Shown here: positions 13,995 to 22,566 of the stretch, piece after piece
Numbering within the stretch: the first letter of the stretch is position 1
How the letters are laid out: each line of letters starts with the position of its first letter
From: CAVVJA01 sp963801715
GTDB lineage: Bacteria > Actinomycetota > Actinomycetes > Mycobacteriales > Jatrophihabitantaceae
Length of the DNA stretch: 64,000 nucleotides
Reading direction: 5' to 3'
Assembly (NCBI GenBank): GCA_963801715.1
Contig: CAWDGB010000014.1
Coordinates: 496,001 to 560,000, forward strand
The notes under the pieces: generated by a model
What the model was told of the DNA's origin: nothing
The model's database searches: none
The model's input: the letters and a program-made list of their open reading frames with translations, nothing else
Translations under genes and position numbers: made by a program

Positions 13995-14539
13995 GGCTCT
14001 CTTCCTGTCGTTGGTGTCTGGGCGAGACGAAGAAGCTGATGCGCGAGATCCGCGCCGCCAGCCGGATCCCGGGCGACCACGAGGATCGTGTCGTCGCCGG
14101 CAATGGTGCCGGCGATCTGCGCCAGCCCGGCCCGATCGACAGCGGACGCGAGGAAGTGGGCCGCGCCAGGCGGCGTCCGCAATACGACGAGATTGGCGCT
14201 TGGCTCTGCCGAGACGAGCAGCTCGCCGAGCAGCCGGGCCAGTCGGATAGGCGGTGCGTCCTCGGCGGAGCGAGTCGCCAGCGGCGCGCCGTCTTCGGGG
14301 ATGACGTAGACCGGCAGGCCGCCGTCTGGCGTGCGGAGCTTGACTGCGCCGAGCTCCTCCAGGTCGCGGCTTAGCGTGGCTTGCGTGACGTGCCAGCCCT
14401 CGGCCCGCAGCAGCTGTGCCAGCTGTGCCTGCGAGTGCACCGATAGCGCAGCGACGGTCGCGACGATGCGGGCGTGCCGCGCGGCCTTGCCCGGCGCCTC
14501 CGCGACGGCCGCATCCCGCGATCCCATAGTGGCGGCCAT
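13991..14539 (-). CDS. argR: Arginine repressor ArgR
   Basis: Arginine-sensing hexameric repressor of arginine synthesis genes. 182 residues from ATG 14539. The N-terminal winged helix-turn-helix is VHSQAQLAQLLRAEGWHVTQATLSRDLEELG. The C-terminal arginine-binding/oligomerisation domain contains RTPPGAAHFLASAVDRAG and GTIAGDDTILVV with the GDD arginine contact. The frame is open further upstream, but ATG 14539 abuts the argF stop (TGATG). A putative operator lies before argC. Confidence 0.95.
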   Translation of the reverse strand: MAATMGSRDAAVAEAPGKAARHARIVATVAALSVHSQAQLAQLLRAEGWHVTQATLSRDLEELGAVKLRTPDGGLPVYVIPEDGAPLATRSAEDAPPIRLARLLGELLVSAEPSANLVVLRTPPGAAHFLASAVDRAGLAQIAGTIAGDDTILVVARDPAGGADLAHQLLRLAQTPTTGREP

Positions 14540-15465
14540 CACAGCTTCTCCGAGAGCCAGGTCAGCAACGCCTTTTGCGCGTGCAGCCGATTCTCCGCCT
14601 CGTCCCAAACCGCGCTCTGCGGTCCGTCGATGACCTCGGCCGCGATCTCGCGCCCGCGGTAAGCGGGCAGGCAGTGCAGCACGATCGCGTCCGGCGCACA
14701 GCGCTGGAGGGCTCCCGCGGTGACGGCGAATGGCCCGAACGGGGTAAGGCGTTCGTCCTTCTGGGCTTCCTGTCCCATCGACACCCAGGTATCGGTCGCC
14801 ACGACATCCGCCCCGTCGAATGCCGCGATGGGCTCGGTCGTGGTCAACACGGATCCACCCGTGCCGGAGGCAATCCGCTCCGCATCGGCGACGATCGCCG
14901 GATCGGGCAGATAGCCGACCGGCCCCGCCACCCGCACGTGCATGCCGGCGGTCGCGCCACCGATCAGATAGGAGTGCGCCATGTTGTTCGCTGCGTCACC
15001 GACATAGCTGAGCGTCAGCCCGGCGAGTGTGCCGTGCCGCTCACGAATCGTCTGCAGGTCGGCGAGCACCTGACACGGGTGGAACTCATCGGTGAGCGCG
15101 TTGACGACGGGCACCCGGCTCACCCGCGCCATGTTCTCGATGCGGTCCTGGCCGAAGGTGCGCCAGACGATCGCGGCCACCTGCCGGTCCAGCACCCGCG
15201 TGGTGTCCTCGATCGGCTCGCCCCGCCCCAGTTGCGAGACCTGAGCGTCGATCACCAGCGGATACCCGCCGAGCTCGGCGATGCCGACGCTGAACGACAC
15301 GCGGGTCCGTGTCGACGGCTTGTCGAAGATGACCGCGACCGCACGCGGCCCGCTGAACGGCTGGTAGACCAGGCGATTGCGCTTCATGTCGTCGGCCAGG
15401 TCGAGAACCTCGCGCTGCTCCTCCGGGGTGAGGTCGTCGTCGCGGACGAAGTGCCTCGGGTTCAT
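14539..15465 (-). CDS. argF: Ornithine carbamoyltransferase
   Basis: Converts ornithine and carbamoyl phosphate to citrulline; 308 residues. The carbamoyl-phosphate site KPSTRTRVSF is near residue 50, HPCQVLADLQT near 130, and the ornithine-side loop HCLPAYRG near 265. It sits between argD and argR with overlapping ends. As a carbamoyl-phosphate user it is also a possible sink for any carbamoyl phosphate made by the FdrA locus in this window (inference). Confidence 0.96.
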   Translation of the reverse strand: MNPRHFVRDDDLTPEEQREVLDLADDMKRNRLVYQPFSGPRAVAVIFDKPSTRTRVSFSVGIAELGGYPLVIDAQVSQLGRGEPIEDTTRVLDRQVAAIVWRTFGQDRIENMARVSRVPVVNALTDEFHPCQVLADLQTIRERHGTLAGLTLSYVGDAANNMAHSYLIGGATAGMHVRVAGPVGYLPDPAIVADAERIASGTGGSVLTTTEPIAAFDGADVVATDTWVSMGQEAQKDERLTPFGPFAVTAGALQRCAPDAIVLHCLPAYRGREIAAEVIDGPQSAVWDEAENRLHAQKALLTWLSEKL

Positions 15466-16661
15466 CGCTGGCCTCGTTCTACGGCGGCGAGGGCCTCGGA
15501 CAATCGCGGCAGCGCAGCGCCGACGTCAGCCTCGGTCAGGATGAGCGGCGGGGCGAGCCGGATGACGTCCGGGCGCACCGCGTTGACGAGCAACGCCCGC
15601 TCGCGGGCAGCCGCTTCGACCGCGCCCGCAGTTGGTGCCGTGAGTGCGACTGCACGCCACAGCCCGCAGCCCCGCACCTCCGCCACGAGTCGCGAGTCGA
15701 TTGCCTGCAGGCCAGCGTCGAGGCACTCCCCCACTCGCTTCACCGAATCGAGCAGCTGGTCGTCCGCGATCGTGGTCAGCACCGCCAGCGCGGCGGCACA
15801 GGCAACCGGATTTCCGCCGAACGTGCTCCCATGGTCACCAGGCACGAACAGCTCGCCGGCCGGGCCGAGCCCGATGCACGCGCCGATCGGCAGCCCACCG
15901 CCGAGACCCTTGGCGAGGGTGAGAATATCCGGTCGCACGCCGTCGGCCAGGCTCGCGAACCAATGGCCGGTGCGACCAATGCCACTCTGTACCTCGTCGA
16001 TCACCAGGAGCGCTCCAGCCGCATCGCAGATGTCGCGGGCCGCAGCCAGATATCCGGTTGGCGCTGGGACGATGCCTCCTTCGCCCAGGGCAGGCTCGAG
16101 GAAAACCGCGGCGGTTCGCTCGCTTACCGCATCCTCGAGCGCGCGGACGTCGCCGTAGCCCACGAACGAGACCGGTTCGGGAAGGGGGGCGAAGGGCTCC
16201 CGCTTGGCCGGATTGCCGGTGACAGCGAGGGCGCCAAGCGTCCGGCCGTGGAAGCTGCCGTTCGCGGCGACGAGCTCCAGCCGGGTGCCGTCCGGATTGC
16301 GGGTCCAGCCGTGTCTGCGGGCGAGCTTGATGGCGCACTCGTTGGCTTCCGCGCCGCTGTTGGCGAAGAAGACCCGTCCGGGCACGCCGACCAGCTCGAC
16401 TAGCCGCTCGGCCAGCCGAACACCGGGCTCGTGGATCGCCAGGTTCGAGGTGTGCGCCAGCGTCGTGACTTGACGGCTGACGGCCTCCACGACAGCCGGG
16501 TGTCCGTGCCCGAGGGAGGAGACGGCAATCCCGGCCACGAAGTCGAGGTACTCGCGGCCGTCTGTGTCCCATACCCGGACGCCGTCACCACGGGCGATCT
16601 CGATCGGCGGAGTGCCGTAGTTGGGCATCATGACCGCGTCCCATCGGTCGGTCAGTGTCAC
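15462..16661 (-). CDS. argD: Acetylornithine aminotransferase
   Basis: PLP-dependent class III aminotransferase of arginine synthesis; 399 residues. It shows FANSGAEANECAIKLAR (phosphate/cofactor loop), DEVQSGIGRTG, and the PLP lysine segment TLAKGLGGGLPIG. The frame is open upstream; GTG 16661 is chosen because it shares GTGA with the argB stop. It overlaps argF by 4 bp. Confidence 0.95.
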   Translation of the reverse strand: MTLTDRWDAVMMPNYGTPPIEIARGDGVRVWDTDGREYLDFVAGIAVSSLGHGHPAVVEAVSRQVTTLAHTSNLAIHEPGVRLAERLVELVGVPGRVFFANSGAEANECAIKLARRHGWTRNPDGTRLELVAANGSFHGRTLGALAVTGNPAKREPFAPLPEPVSFVGYGDVRALEDAVSERTAAVFLEPALGEGGIVPAPTGYLAAARDICDAAGALLVIDEVQSGIGRTGHWFASLADGVRPDILTLAKGLGGGLPIGACIGLGPAGELFVPGDHGSTFGGNPVACAAALAVLTTIADDQLLDSVKRVGECLDAGLQAIDSRLVAEVRGCGLWRAVALTAPTAGAVEAAARERALLVNAVRPDVIRLAPPLILTEADVGAALPRLSEALAAVERGQR

Positions 16662-17551
16662 GAGGGCTCCTTCGCGGGCAGCACCATGGTGCCTATCCCT
16701 TCGGTGGTGAATACCTCGAGCAGCAAGGAGTGCGGGACGCGTCCGTCGAGAACGTGCGCCCGGCTGACGCCGCCCTCCACGGCCCGCAGGCACGCCTCCA
16801 TCTTGGGCGCCATCCCGCTATCCAGCGCGGGAAGAAGTGCGCTGAGCTCGTCCGCGCGGATGCTGCTCACGACCTCGCCGGTTGTCGGCCAGTTCATGTA
16901 CAGGCCCTCGACGTCGGTCAGCATGACCAACTTCTCGGCGGCGAGCGCGACCGCTATCGCCCCCGCGGCCGTGTCGGCGTTCACGTTGTAGGTCAACCCG
17001 TCGCCACCGCGTGCGACAGTGGCGATAACCGGGATCCGGCCCGCGTCCAGAAGGGCTTGTACCGGGCTCGGATCGACGGCGACCACGTCACCGACCTGGC
17101 CGATGTCGACAGGCACGCCGTCAACGACCGCCGGCCGGCGTTCAGCTGTGAGCAGTCCGGCGTCCTCGCCGGACAGGCCGACCGCGAAGGAGCCGTGGTC
17201 GTTGATCTGGTTGACGATCTCGCCGTTGACCTGTCCGACGAGGACCATGCGAACGACCTTCATGGCTTCGGGAGAGGTCACGCGCAGGCCGGCGCGGAAC
17301 TCCGTCTCCATCCCGAGGCGGTTCAGGTGTGCCGTGATCTGGGGACCGCCTCCGTGCACGACGACGGGACGCAGGCCGGCATAGCGCAAGAACACGATGT
17401 CCTCAGCGAACGCCCGTTGCAGCTGTGGCGCCGTCATTGCATTACCGCCGAACTTGACGACGACGACCTTGCCGTGAAATTGGGCCAGCCACGGAAGGGC
17501 GTCGACGAGAGTGCTCGCCTTCTCCAGCGCGACGTCGCGGTCCCGGCTCAC
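16658..17551 (-). CDS. argB: Acetylglutamate kinase
   Basis: Phosphorylates N-acetylglutamate; 297 residues from GTG 17551 (GTGA overlap with the argJ stop). Family marks are VVVKFGGNAM (ATP lysine) near residue 28, VVVHGGGPQI near 65, the substrate region TYNVNADTAAG near 190, and GGMxPK-like DSGMAPKMEACL. It has the N-terminal helix extension typical of arginine-inhibited enzymes, so feedback control by arginine is likely (family knowledge, not tested here). Confidence 0.96.
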   Translation of the reverse strand: MSRDRDVALEKASTLVDALPWLAQFHGKVVVVKFGGNAMTAPQLQRAFAEDIVFLRYAGLRPVVVHGGGPQITAHLNRLGMETEFRAGLRVTSPEAMKVVRMVLVGQVNGEIVNQINDHGSFAVGLSGEDAGLLTAERRPAVVDGVPVDIGQVGDVVAVDPSPVQALLDAGRIPVIATVARGGDGLTYNVNADTAAGAIAVALAAEKLVMLTDVEGLYMNWPTTGEVVSSIRADELSALLPALDSGMAPKMEACLRAVEGGVSRAHVLDGRVPHSLLLEVFTTEGIGTMVLPAKEPS

Positions 17552-18702
17552 GTCGAGTAGGCCGAGTTGGTGCGGACATAGTCGTAAGACAGATCGGTCG
17601 TTCGGATGGTGCTGCTCGCGGCACCTGCGTGCAGGTCGACCGCGATCGTCACCGCACGCCCGGCGAGATCGACCCGATCCCGCGGCTCCCCGGCCGCGCC
17701 CGCGCGACAGACCTCGACTCCGTTGATGCTGACATCGAGCCGGTCGGGCTCGAAGGCCGCCGATGTCGTGCCGACTGCCGCCAGGACCCGACCCCAGTTC
17801 GGATCGTTGCCGAACAACGCGCATTTGAGCAGGTTGTTTCGCGCGATGGCCCGGCCGACCTCAACCGCGTCATCCTCCGACGCCGCGCCACCCACCACGA
17901 CGGCGACATGCTTTGTGGCGCCCTCGGCATCATCGACGAGTTGGCCGGCCAGATCCGCGCAGACCGCCTCGACCGCCACATCGAGATCCGGCGACTGAGC
18001 GGGGATGCCAGACGCGCCGCTGGCCAGCAAGATCACGGTGTCGTTCGTGGATAGGCACCCGTCGGCATCGACCCGCTCGAACGTCCGGCGTACCGCATCG
18101 TGGAGTACGACGTCGAGCCGGTCCGCGCTGACGGCGGCATCGGTCGTGATCACGCACAACATCGTGGCGAGACTCGGCGCGAGCATGCCCGCGCCTTTCG
18201 CCATGCCGCCGACCGTCCACCCGTCGGCATGCACTTGCACCGCCTGCTTAGCCTCCGTGTCCGTAGTGCGAATGGCGTCCGCGGCGTCCGGACCACCGTC
18301 CTTGTCCAGAGCGGCCGCCGCCCGCGTGACGCCCGCCAGCAGCGCGTCCATCGGGAGCCGCTCGCCGATCAGACCGGTGGAGCACACCGCGACATCGCCG
18401 GCCCCGATGTCGAGTACGGTCGCGATGTGCTCCGCCGTGGCATGGGTATCGGCGAACCCGGCCGGACCCGTGCAGGCGTTGGCCCCGCCGGAATTGAGGG
18501 CCACCACTCGCAGCCGCCCGTCGGCGACCGCCTGCCTTGACCAGATCACGGGCGCGGCTTGCACCCGGTTGCGGGTGAAGACCGCCGCCGCCGCGTCCGA
18601 CGGGCCGTCGTTGACGACCAGCGCGACGTCACGGCCGCCAGACGCCTTCAGGCCGGCGACCACACCCGCCGCGCGGAATCCGCTGGCCGCCGTCACGCTC
18701 AC
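17548..18702 (-). CDS. argJ: Bifunctional ornithine acetyltransferase/N-acetylglutamate synthase
   Basis: Recycles the acetyl group from acetylornithine to glutamate. 384 residues, an N-terminal nucleophile enzyme that cleaves itself. The cleavage region is MAKGAGMLAPSLATML near residue 190, with the threonine of ATML as the expected nucleophile. CSTGLIGERLP and ALFGNDPNWGRVLAA are also typical. Because ArgJ recycles acetyl groups, a separate argE is not needed. Coupled to argC and argB by 4-bp overlaps. Confidence 0.96.
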   Translation of the reverse strand: MSVTAASGFRAAGVVAGLKASGGRDVALVVNDGPSDAAAAVFTRNRVQAAPVIWSRQAVADGRLRVVALNSGGANACTGPAGFADTHATAEHIATVLDIGAGDVAVCSTGLIGERLPMDALLAGVTRAAAALDKDGGPDAADAIRTTDTEAKQAVQVHADGWTVGGMAKGAGMLAPSLATMLCVITTDAAVSADRLDVVLHDAVRRTFERVDADGCLSTNDTVILLASGASGIPAQSPDLDVAVEAVCADLAGQLVDDAEGATKHVAVVVGGAASEDDAVEVGRAIARNNLLKCALFGNDPNWGRVLAAVGTTSAAFEPDRLDVSINGVEVCRAGAAGEPRDRVDLAGRAVTIAVDLHAGAASSTIRTTDLSYDYVRTNSAYST

Positions 18703-19712
18703 GGGGCGATCCCGTCGACAGCGAGGCCGGCCGTCTCGGGCAGGCCAAGCATCAGGTTGGCGTTCTGCACCGCCTGGCCGGCGGCACCCTTACCCAGGTT
18801 GTCTATTGCGCTGAGGACGACGACGCGTCCGGAACTCAAGTCCGTTACCGCCTGCAGATGGGCGCAATTCGAGCCGGCGACCGCCGCAGTATGTGGCTGC
18901 TCGCCGGGCGGCAGCACGTGCACGAACGGCTCGGCGCCGTAGGCCGCGACGAGCACTTCGCGGACCTCGTCCAGGGTGACGGAACGAGCCGGGCGCGCGG
19001 CGACGCTGGCGAGGATGCCCCGCGGCATCGGCGCCAGCACCGGCGTGAACGACAGTGTGGTCGCGCCGGTGCATTGCAAGATCTCGGGAACGTGCTGGTG
19101 CGAGCCGACTTTGTACGGCGAGAGGTCACCCATGACCTCGCTGGCGAGCAGGTTCGCCTTGACCGCGCGGCCGGCCCCCGACGTCCCGCTCGCAGCGACC
19201 GCGACCAGGTCGTCCCGCTCGACCACGCCCGCCGCGACGAGTGGGGCCACGGCCAGCGCGATCGCGACGGCATAACAACCGGTATTGGCCACCCGCGCGG
19301 AGTCAGCGATCTTGGTGCGTTGCTCCGGAAGCTCCGGCAGACCGTACGTCCAGGCGCCGGCATGCGCACCGCCGTAGTACCGCTCGTATGCCCCCGCGTC
19401 GGTCAGCCGGTGATCGGCGCCCAGGTCAACAATCTTGACGCCCGGCGGCAGCTGCGGTGCGAATGATCCCGAGGCGCCGTGCGGCAGCGCGAGGAATACG
19501 AGGTCGGCCCCGGCGATCGCCTGCGGCACGGTGTCCGCCAGGACGAGATCGGCGAGCGTGCGCAACTGTGGATGGACGGCGCCCAGAGGCTGGCCTGCAT
19601 TGTCGTGCGCAGTCGCCGCCGTCACGTCGAGATCCGGGTGCGCCGCAAGGAGCCGCAGCAGCTCTCCGCCGGCGTATCCGCTCGCGCCCGCCACGGCGAC
19701 CCGGTAACCCAT
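18699..19712 (-). CDS. argC: N-acetyl-gamma-glutamyl-phosphate reductase
   Basis: NADPH-dependent reductase, first gene of the arginine operon; 337 residues. Nucleotide loop GASGYAGGELLRLL is at 9-22. Catalytic Cys146 lies in ANTGCYAVA. ATG 19712 is preferred over upstream in-frame starts because the product then begins directly with the Rossmann strand. There is no Shine-Dalgarno sequence, and CATAAT ends 7 bases upstream. A leaderless mRNA with ArgR control is therefore plausible. Confidence 0.95.
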   Translation of the reverse strand: MGYRVAVAGASGYAGGELLRLLAAHPDLDVTAATAHDNAGQPLGAVHPQLRTLADLVLADTVPQAIAGADLVFLALPHGASGSFAPQLPPGVKIVDLGADHRLTDAGAYERYYGGAHAGAWTYGLPELPEQRTKIADSARVANTGCYAVAIALAVAPLVAAGVVERDDLVAVAASGTSGAGRAVKANLLASEVMGDLSPYKVGSHQHVPEILQCTGATTLSFTPVLAPMPRGILASVAARPARSVTLDEVREVLVAAYGAEPFVHVLPPGEQPHTAAVAGSNCAHLQAVTDLSSGRVVVLSAIDNLGKGAAGQAVQNANLMLGLPETAGLAVDGIAP

Positions 19713-19730
19713 GCGGACTATTATGCATGG
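19709..19730. promoter_or_regulatory. Probable ArgR operator (ARG box) over the argC start
   Basis: Inverted repeat CCATGC-N10-GCATGG with an A/T-rich centre, covering the argC start codon and the putative -10 CATAAT. It resembles ARG boxes reported upstream of argC in Streptomyces. Only one half-site pair is seen. Confidence 0.55.
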
Positions 19731-19770
19731 TGGCGCAACTTCATACAGAGTCGCCACCCTCAATCCAGGC

Positions 19771-19820
19771 TGATGATCTTGGACTTATCGACACCAGATG
19801 GCTATAAGTCCAAGATCATC
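19771..19820. repeat. Dispersed palindromic element, copy B
   Basis: Perfect 15-bp arms: tgatcttggacttat (19774-19788) and ataagtccaagatca (19804-19818), with a 15-base loop. This is the longest perfect arm pair of the four copies. It separates the argC promoter from the AlkD remnant. Confidence 0.9.
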
Positions 19821-19825
19821 CGCAG

Positions 19826-20076
19826 ATAGCGCCTTTGAGGCAACGCCCACCTCGATCATCTGCCAGCTCGACGCCAAGGAGCGGACCGACGTCTTCCTCC
19901 TCTCCACGACGATCCTGGCGAACGCCGACGACCCAGACTTCTTCCTGCGCAAGGGAATCGGCTGGGCCCTGCGCCAATACGCCCGGGTCGACCCCGACTG
20001 GGTGCGCACATTCGTGGCGGACCACGTCCTCAGCCCGCTATCCCGGCGAGAGGCGATGAAGCACCTCGCGGGTTGA
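19826..20076 (+). pseudogene. C-terminal remnant of an AlkD-like DNA alkylation repair gene
   Basis: The plus strand encodes about 80 residues that match the end of the DNA alkylation repair (HEAT-repeat glycosylase) family: DDPDFFLRKGIGWALRQYAR, DPDWVRTFVADH and LSPLSRREAMKHL to a TGA at 20076. The N-terminal two thirds, including the DNA-binding HEAT repeats, are missing. The upstream open frame runs straight into the right arm of hairpin B, whose bases would encode the apparent start (ATG 19798). It faces pheT. I read it as a deletion remnant; expression of a small protein cannot be excluded. Confidence 0.75.
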
Positions 20077-20094
20077 TTACGCACCCCAGGGGAC

Positions 20095-22566
20095 TCAGGC
20101 GCGGAGCCGGGCGCCGTATCGCTCGGCCGCTCGGGCCACCGCCGCGTCCCGCGCGACCGAAGCCTCCTCGACGGTCAACGTTCGGTCTGCGGCCCGGAAG
20201 CGCAGCGCGAATGCGAGTGACTTCACGCGCGGTCCCAGCCGCTCCTCGTCCGCGTAGACGTCAAAGAGCCGAGCTGACTCGAGCAGATTCCCGGCTCCGG
20301 ACCGGATGGCCGCAAGCACGTCGCCCGCGGCGACCTCAGCCGGCACGACCAGGGCGATGTCGAGCAGCACGGGCGGGAACGGCGAGATTTCCGGCGCGGG
20401 CGCGGGCGGGGGCGGCTGGAATGCGCCGAGGTCGAGCTCCATTGCGCAGGTGCGCTCGGGCAGCCCCAGAGTCGTGACGACGCGCGGATGCAACTCGCCG
20501 GCGTAGCCGATGACGCCGCCGTCCAGCACGAGCTCGGCGCATCGCCCGGGGTGCCATGGCGGCTGGTCGCCGCGGCGAATGGTCAGCTCAGTTCGGGCAG
20601 CGCGGGCCAGGACGCGGGCGGCCTCGACCGCCTCGGTCCAGTCGGCCAGGCGTCCGCTCCCCCACCAGCCCGCGCGATCGCGCGGTCCGGACAGCACGAC
20701 GGCAGCGTGCTGGGGCTGATCCGGCAGGGCCGCTTCGAGCGCCGCCAGCTCCGCATCTGACGGCCGGTGGGCGACGCTCGGGCGCGGCACGGGTGGGGCG
20801 TCCGGGCGCGGGAGGTATACCAGTCCGATCTCGAACAGGGACAGCTCACGTAGACCGCGGCCGAGATTTCGAGTGAGCGTCGCCAGCAGCCCGGGCAGCA
20901 GCGACGTCCGCAGCTCTGGTTCGGCGTCGGACAGCGGATTGGCGACGACGATCGCGCGCCGGCGCGGGTCGTCGGCGGCCAAGCCGAACTGGTCGTGCGC
21001 GGACGGCGAGACGAACGGATAACTCAGCACCTCGGTGTAGCCGGATGCGGCGAGCGCCCGCGTGAAGGTGCGACGTAGCCGTTGCGGAGCGGCCAGCCCG
21101 CGACCGGGCGGCGGAGTGGGTAGCGCCGACGGCACGCGCTCATAACCCACCAGGCGCACGACCTCCTCGACGAGGTCAGCCGGATCGGTCAGGTCGGGCC
21201 GCCAGCTCGGTGGCGCGACGGTGAGCACGTCCGCACCGCGCACGGCACAGCCCACCTGGATGAGCCGCCGCAGGACCGTCGGCGCGTCGATCGGGAGTCC
21301 AGCGACCTGGCCGGGGCTCTCGACCCGGAGCTGGATCTCGACCGGTGCCGGTCCGGATCCGACGACCGTGAAGCCGGGAGCGGCCATGGCGCCACCGTGC
21401 CGGACCAACAGGTCGACACAGCGCTGCAACGCGACGGCCGCGATCTCCGGATCCACCCCGCGCTCGAACCGCTTGGCCGCCTCACTCGGCAGCTTGTGGC
21501 GACGCACCGCGCGGGCGATCGACGTGGGTTCCCAGTGGGCGGCCTCGAGCACGATGTCCGCGGTCCCGGCATCGATCTCCGTCGACCCGCCGCCCATGAC
21601 CCCGGCGAGGGCAATGGGACCGGTGTCGTCGGTGACTACGAGATCATCCGGATCGAGCCCGCGCACGGTGCCGTCGAGGGTGGTGAGCTTCTCACCGGGT
21701 TGGGCGCGGCGTACGCCGAGAGGCCCGGTGAGCTTGCTGCGGTCGAAGGCGTGCAGCGGCTGGCCAGTCTCGAGCATCACGTAGTTCGTGACGTCGACGG
21801 CCAACGAGATGGGACGCATGCCCGCTCCGGTGAGACGGGAGCGCATCCATTGCGGGCTTTGCGCAGTGGGGTTGAGCCCGGTGACGACCCGCGCCGAGAA
21901 CCGGTCACACCCGACCGGGTCGTCGACGACGACCGGGTAGGCGGGCGACTCGGCCGACGGGATCGCCACCCGGTCGGCCACGTCATGAAACGGGGCGTCG
22001 AACGCCGCTGCCGCCTCACGGGCGAGACCGCGTACCGAAAGGCAATAGCCACGGTCCGGCGTGACCGCGATATCCAAAACGGCGTCACGCATGCCGAGGG
22101 CCGCGAGAGCGTCGCTGCCGGGAGGCCCCGCATCCGGCGACAAAACCAGGATCCCGGTGTGATCGTCGCCGATGCCTAGCTCGCGCGCTGAACAGATCAT
22201 TCCGTCGGAGATGTGCCCATAAGTCTTGCGGGCCGAGATCGCGAACCCGCCAGACAACACCGCCCCGGGCAGTGCGACGGCGACCAGGTCTCCGACGACG
22301 AAGTTGTGCGCGCCGCAGACGATGCCGCGTCGCTCGGACTCCCCGACGTCGACCTGGCACCACCGGATCGTCTTGCCGTTGCTCTGCACCTCGGTCGCCA
22401 TCGACCACACCCGGCCGATGACGACGGGCCCGGTCACGGCATCAGCGGCCGCATCCACCCGCTCCACCTCCAGGCCGACGCGCACGAGAGCGTCGCCGAG
22501 CTGGCGCGGAGTAGTGCCAGGCGGGAGGTCGACGGACTCGGCCACCCAGCTCACAGGTGCGCGCAT
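20095..22566 (-). CDS. pheT: Phenylalanine--tRNA ligase beta subunit
   Basis: Large subunit of the (alpha-beta)2 synthetase; 823 residues. Order seen: tRNA-binding EMAP-like domain (GVVWSM-type VIGRVWSM; CGAHNFVVGDLV), B3/B4 editing domain (HAFDRSKLTGPLGVRRA), B5 domain, and the C-terminal ferredoxin-fold anticodon domain (SPFPPVLLDIALVV). ATG 22566 overlaps the pheS stop (TGATG). Complete. Confidence 0.97.
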   Translation of the reverse strand: MRAPVSWVAESVDLPPGTTPRQLGDALVRVGLEVERVDAAADAVTGPVVIGRVWSMATEVQSNGKTIRWCQVDVGESERRGIVCGAHNFVVGDLVAVALPGAVLSGGFAISARKTYGHISDGMICSARELGIGDDHTGILVLSPDAGPPGSDALAALGMRDAVLDIAVTPDRGYCLSVRGLAREAAAAFDAPFHDVADRVAIPSAESPAYPVVVDDPVGCDRFSARVVTGLNPTAQSPQWMRSRLTGAGMRPISLAVDVTNYVMLETGQPLHAFDRSKLTGPLGVRRAQPGEKLTTLDGTVRGLDPDDLVVTDDTGPIALAGVMGGGSTEIDAGTADIVLEAAHWEPTSIARAVRRHKLPSEAAKRFERGVDPEIAAVALQRCVDLLVRHGGAMAAPGFTVVGSGPAPVEIQLRVESPGQVAGLPIDAPTVLRRLIQVGCAVRGADVLTVAPPSWRPDLTDPADLVEEVVRLVGYERVPSALPTPPPGRGLAAPQRLRRTFTRALAASGYTEVLSYPFVSPSAHDQFGLAADDPRRRAIVVANPLSDAEPELRTSLLPGLLATLTRNLGRGLRELSLFEIGLVYLPRPDAPPVPRPSVAHRPSDAELAALEAALPDQPQHAAVVLSGPRDRAGWWGSGRLADWTEAVEAARVLARAARTELTIRRGDQPPWHPGRCAELVLDGGVIGYAGELHPRVVTTLGLPERTCAMELDLGAFQPPPPAPAPEISPFPPVLLDIALVVPAEVAAGDVLAAIRSGAGNLLESARLFDVYADEERLGPRVKSLAFALRFRAADRTLTVEEASVARDAAVARAAERYGARLRA

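Noticed and set aside
14575..16158. 527-codon plus-strand ORF
   Set aside because: Antisense shadow of argF and argD; both sense genes carry all catalytic motifs.
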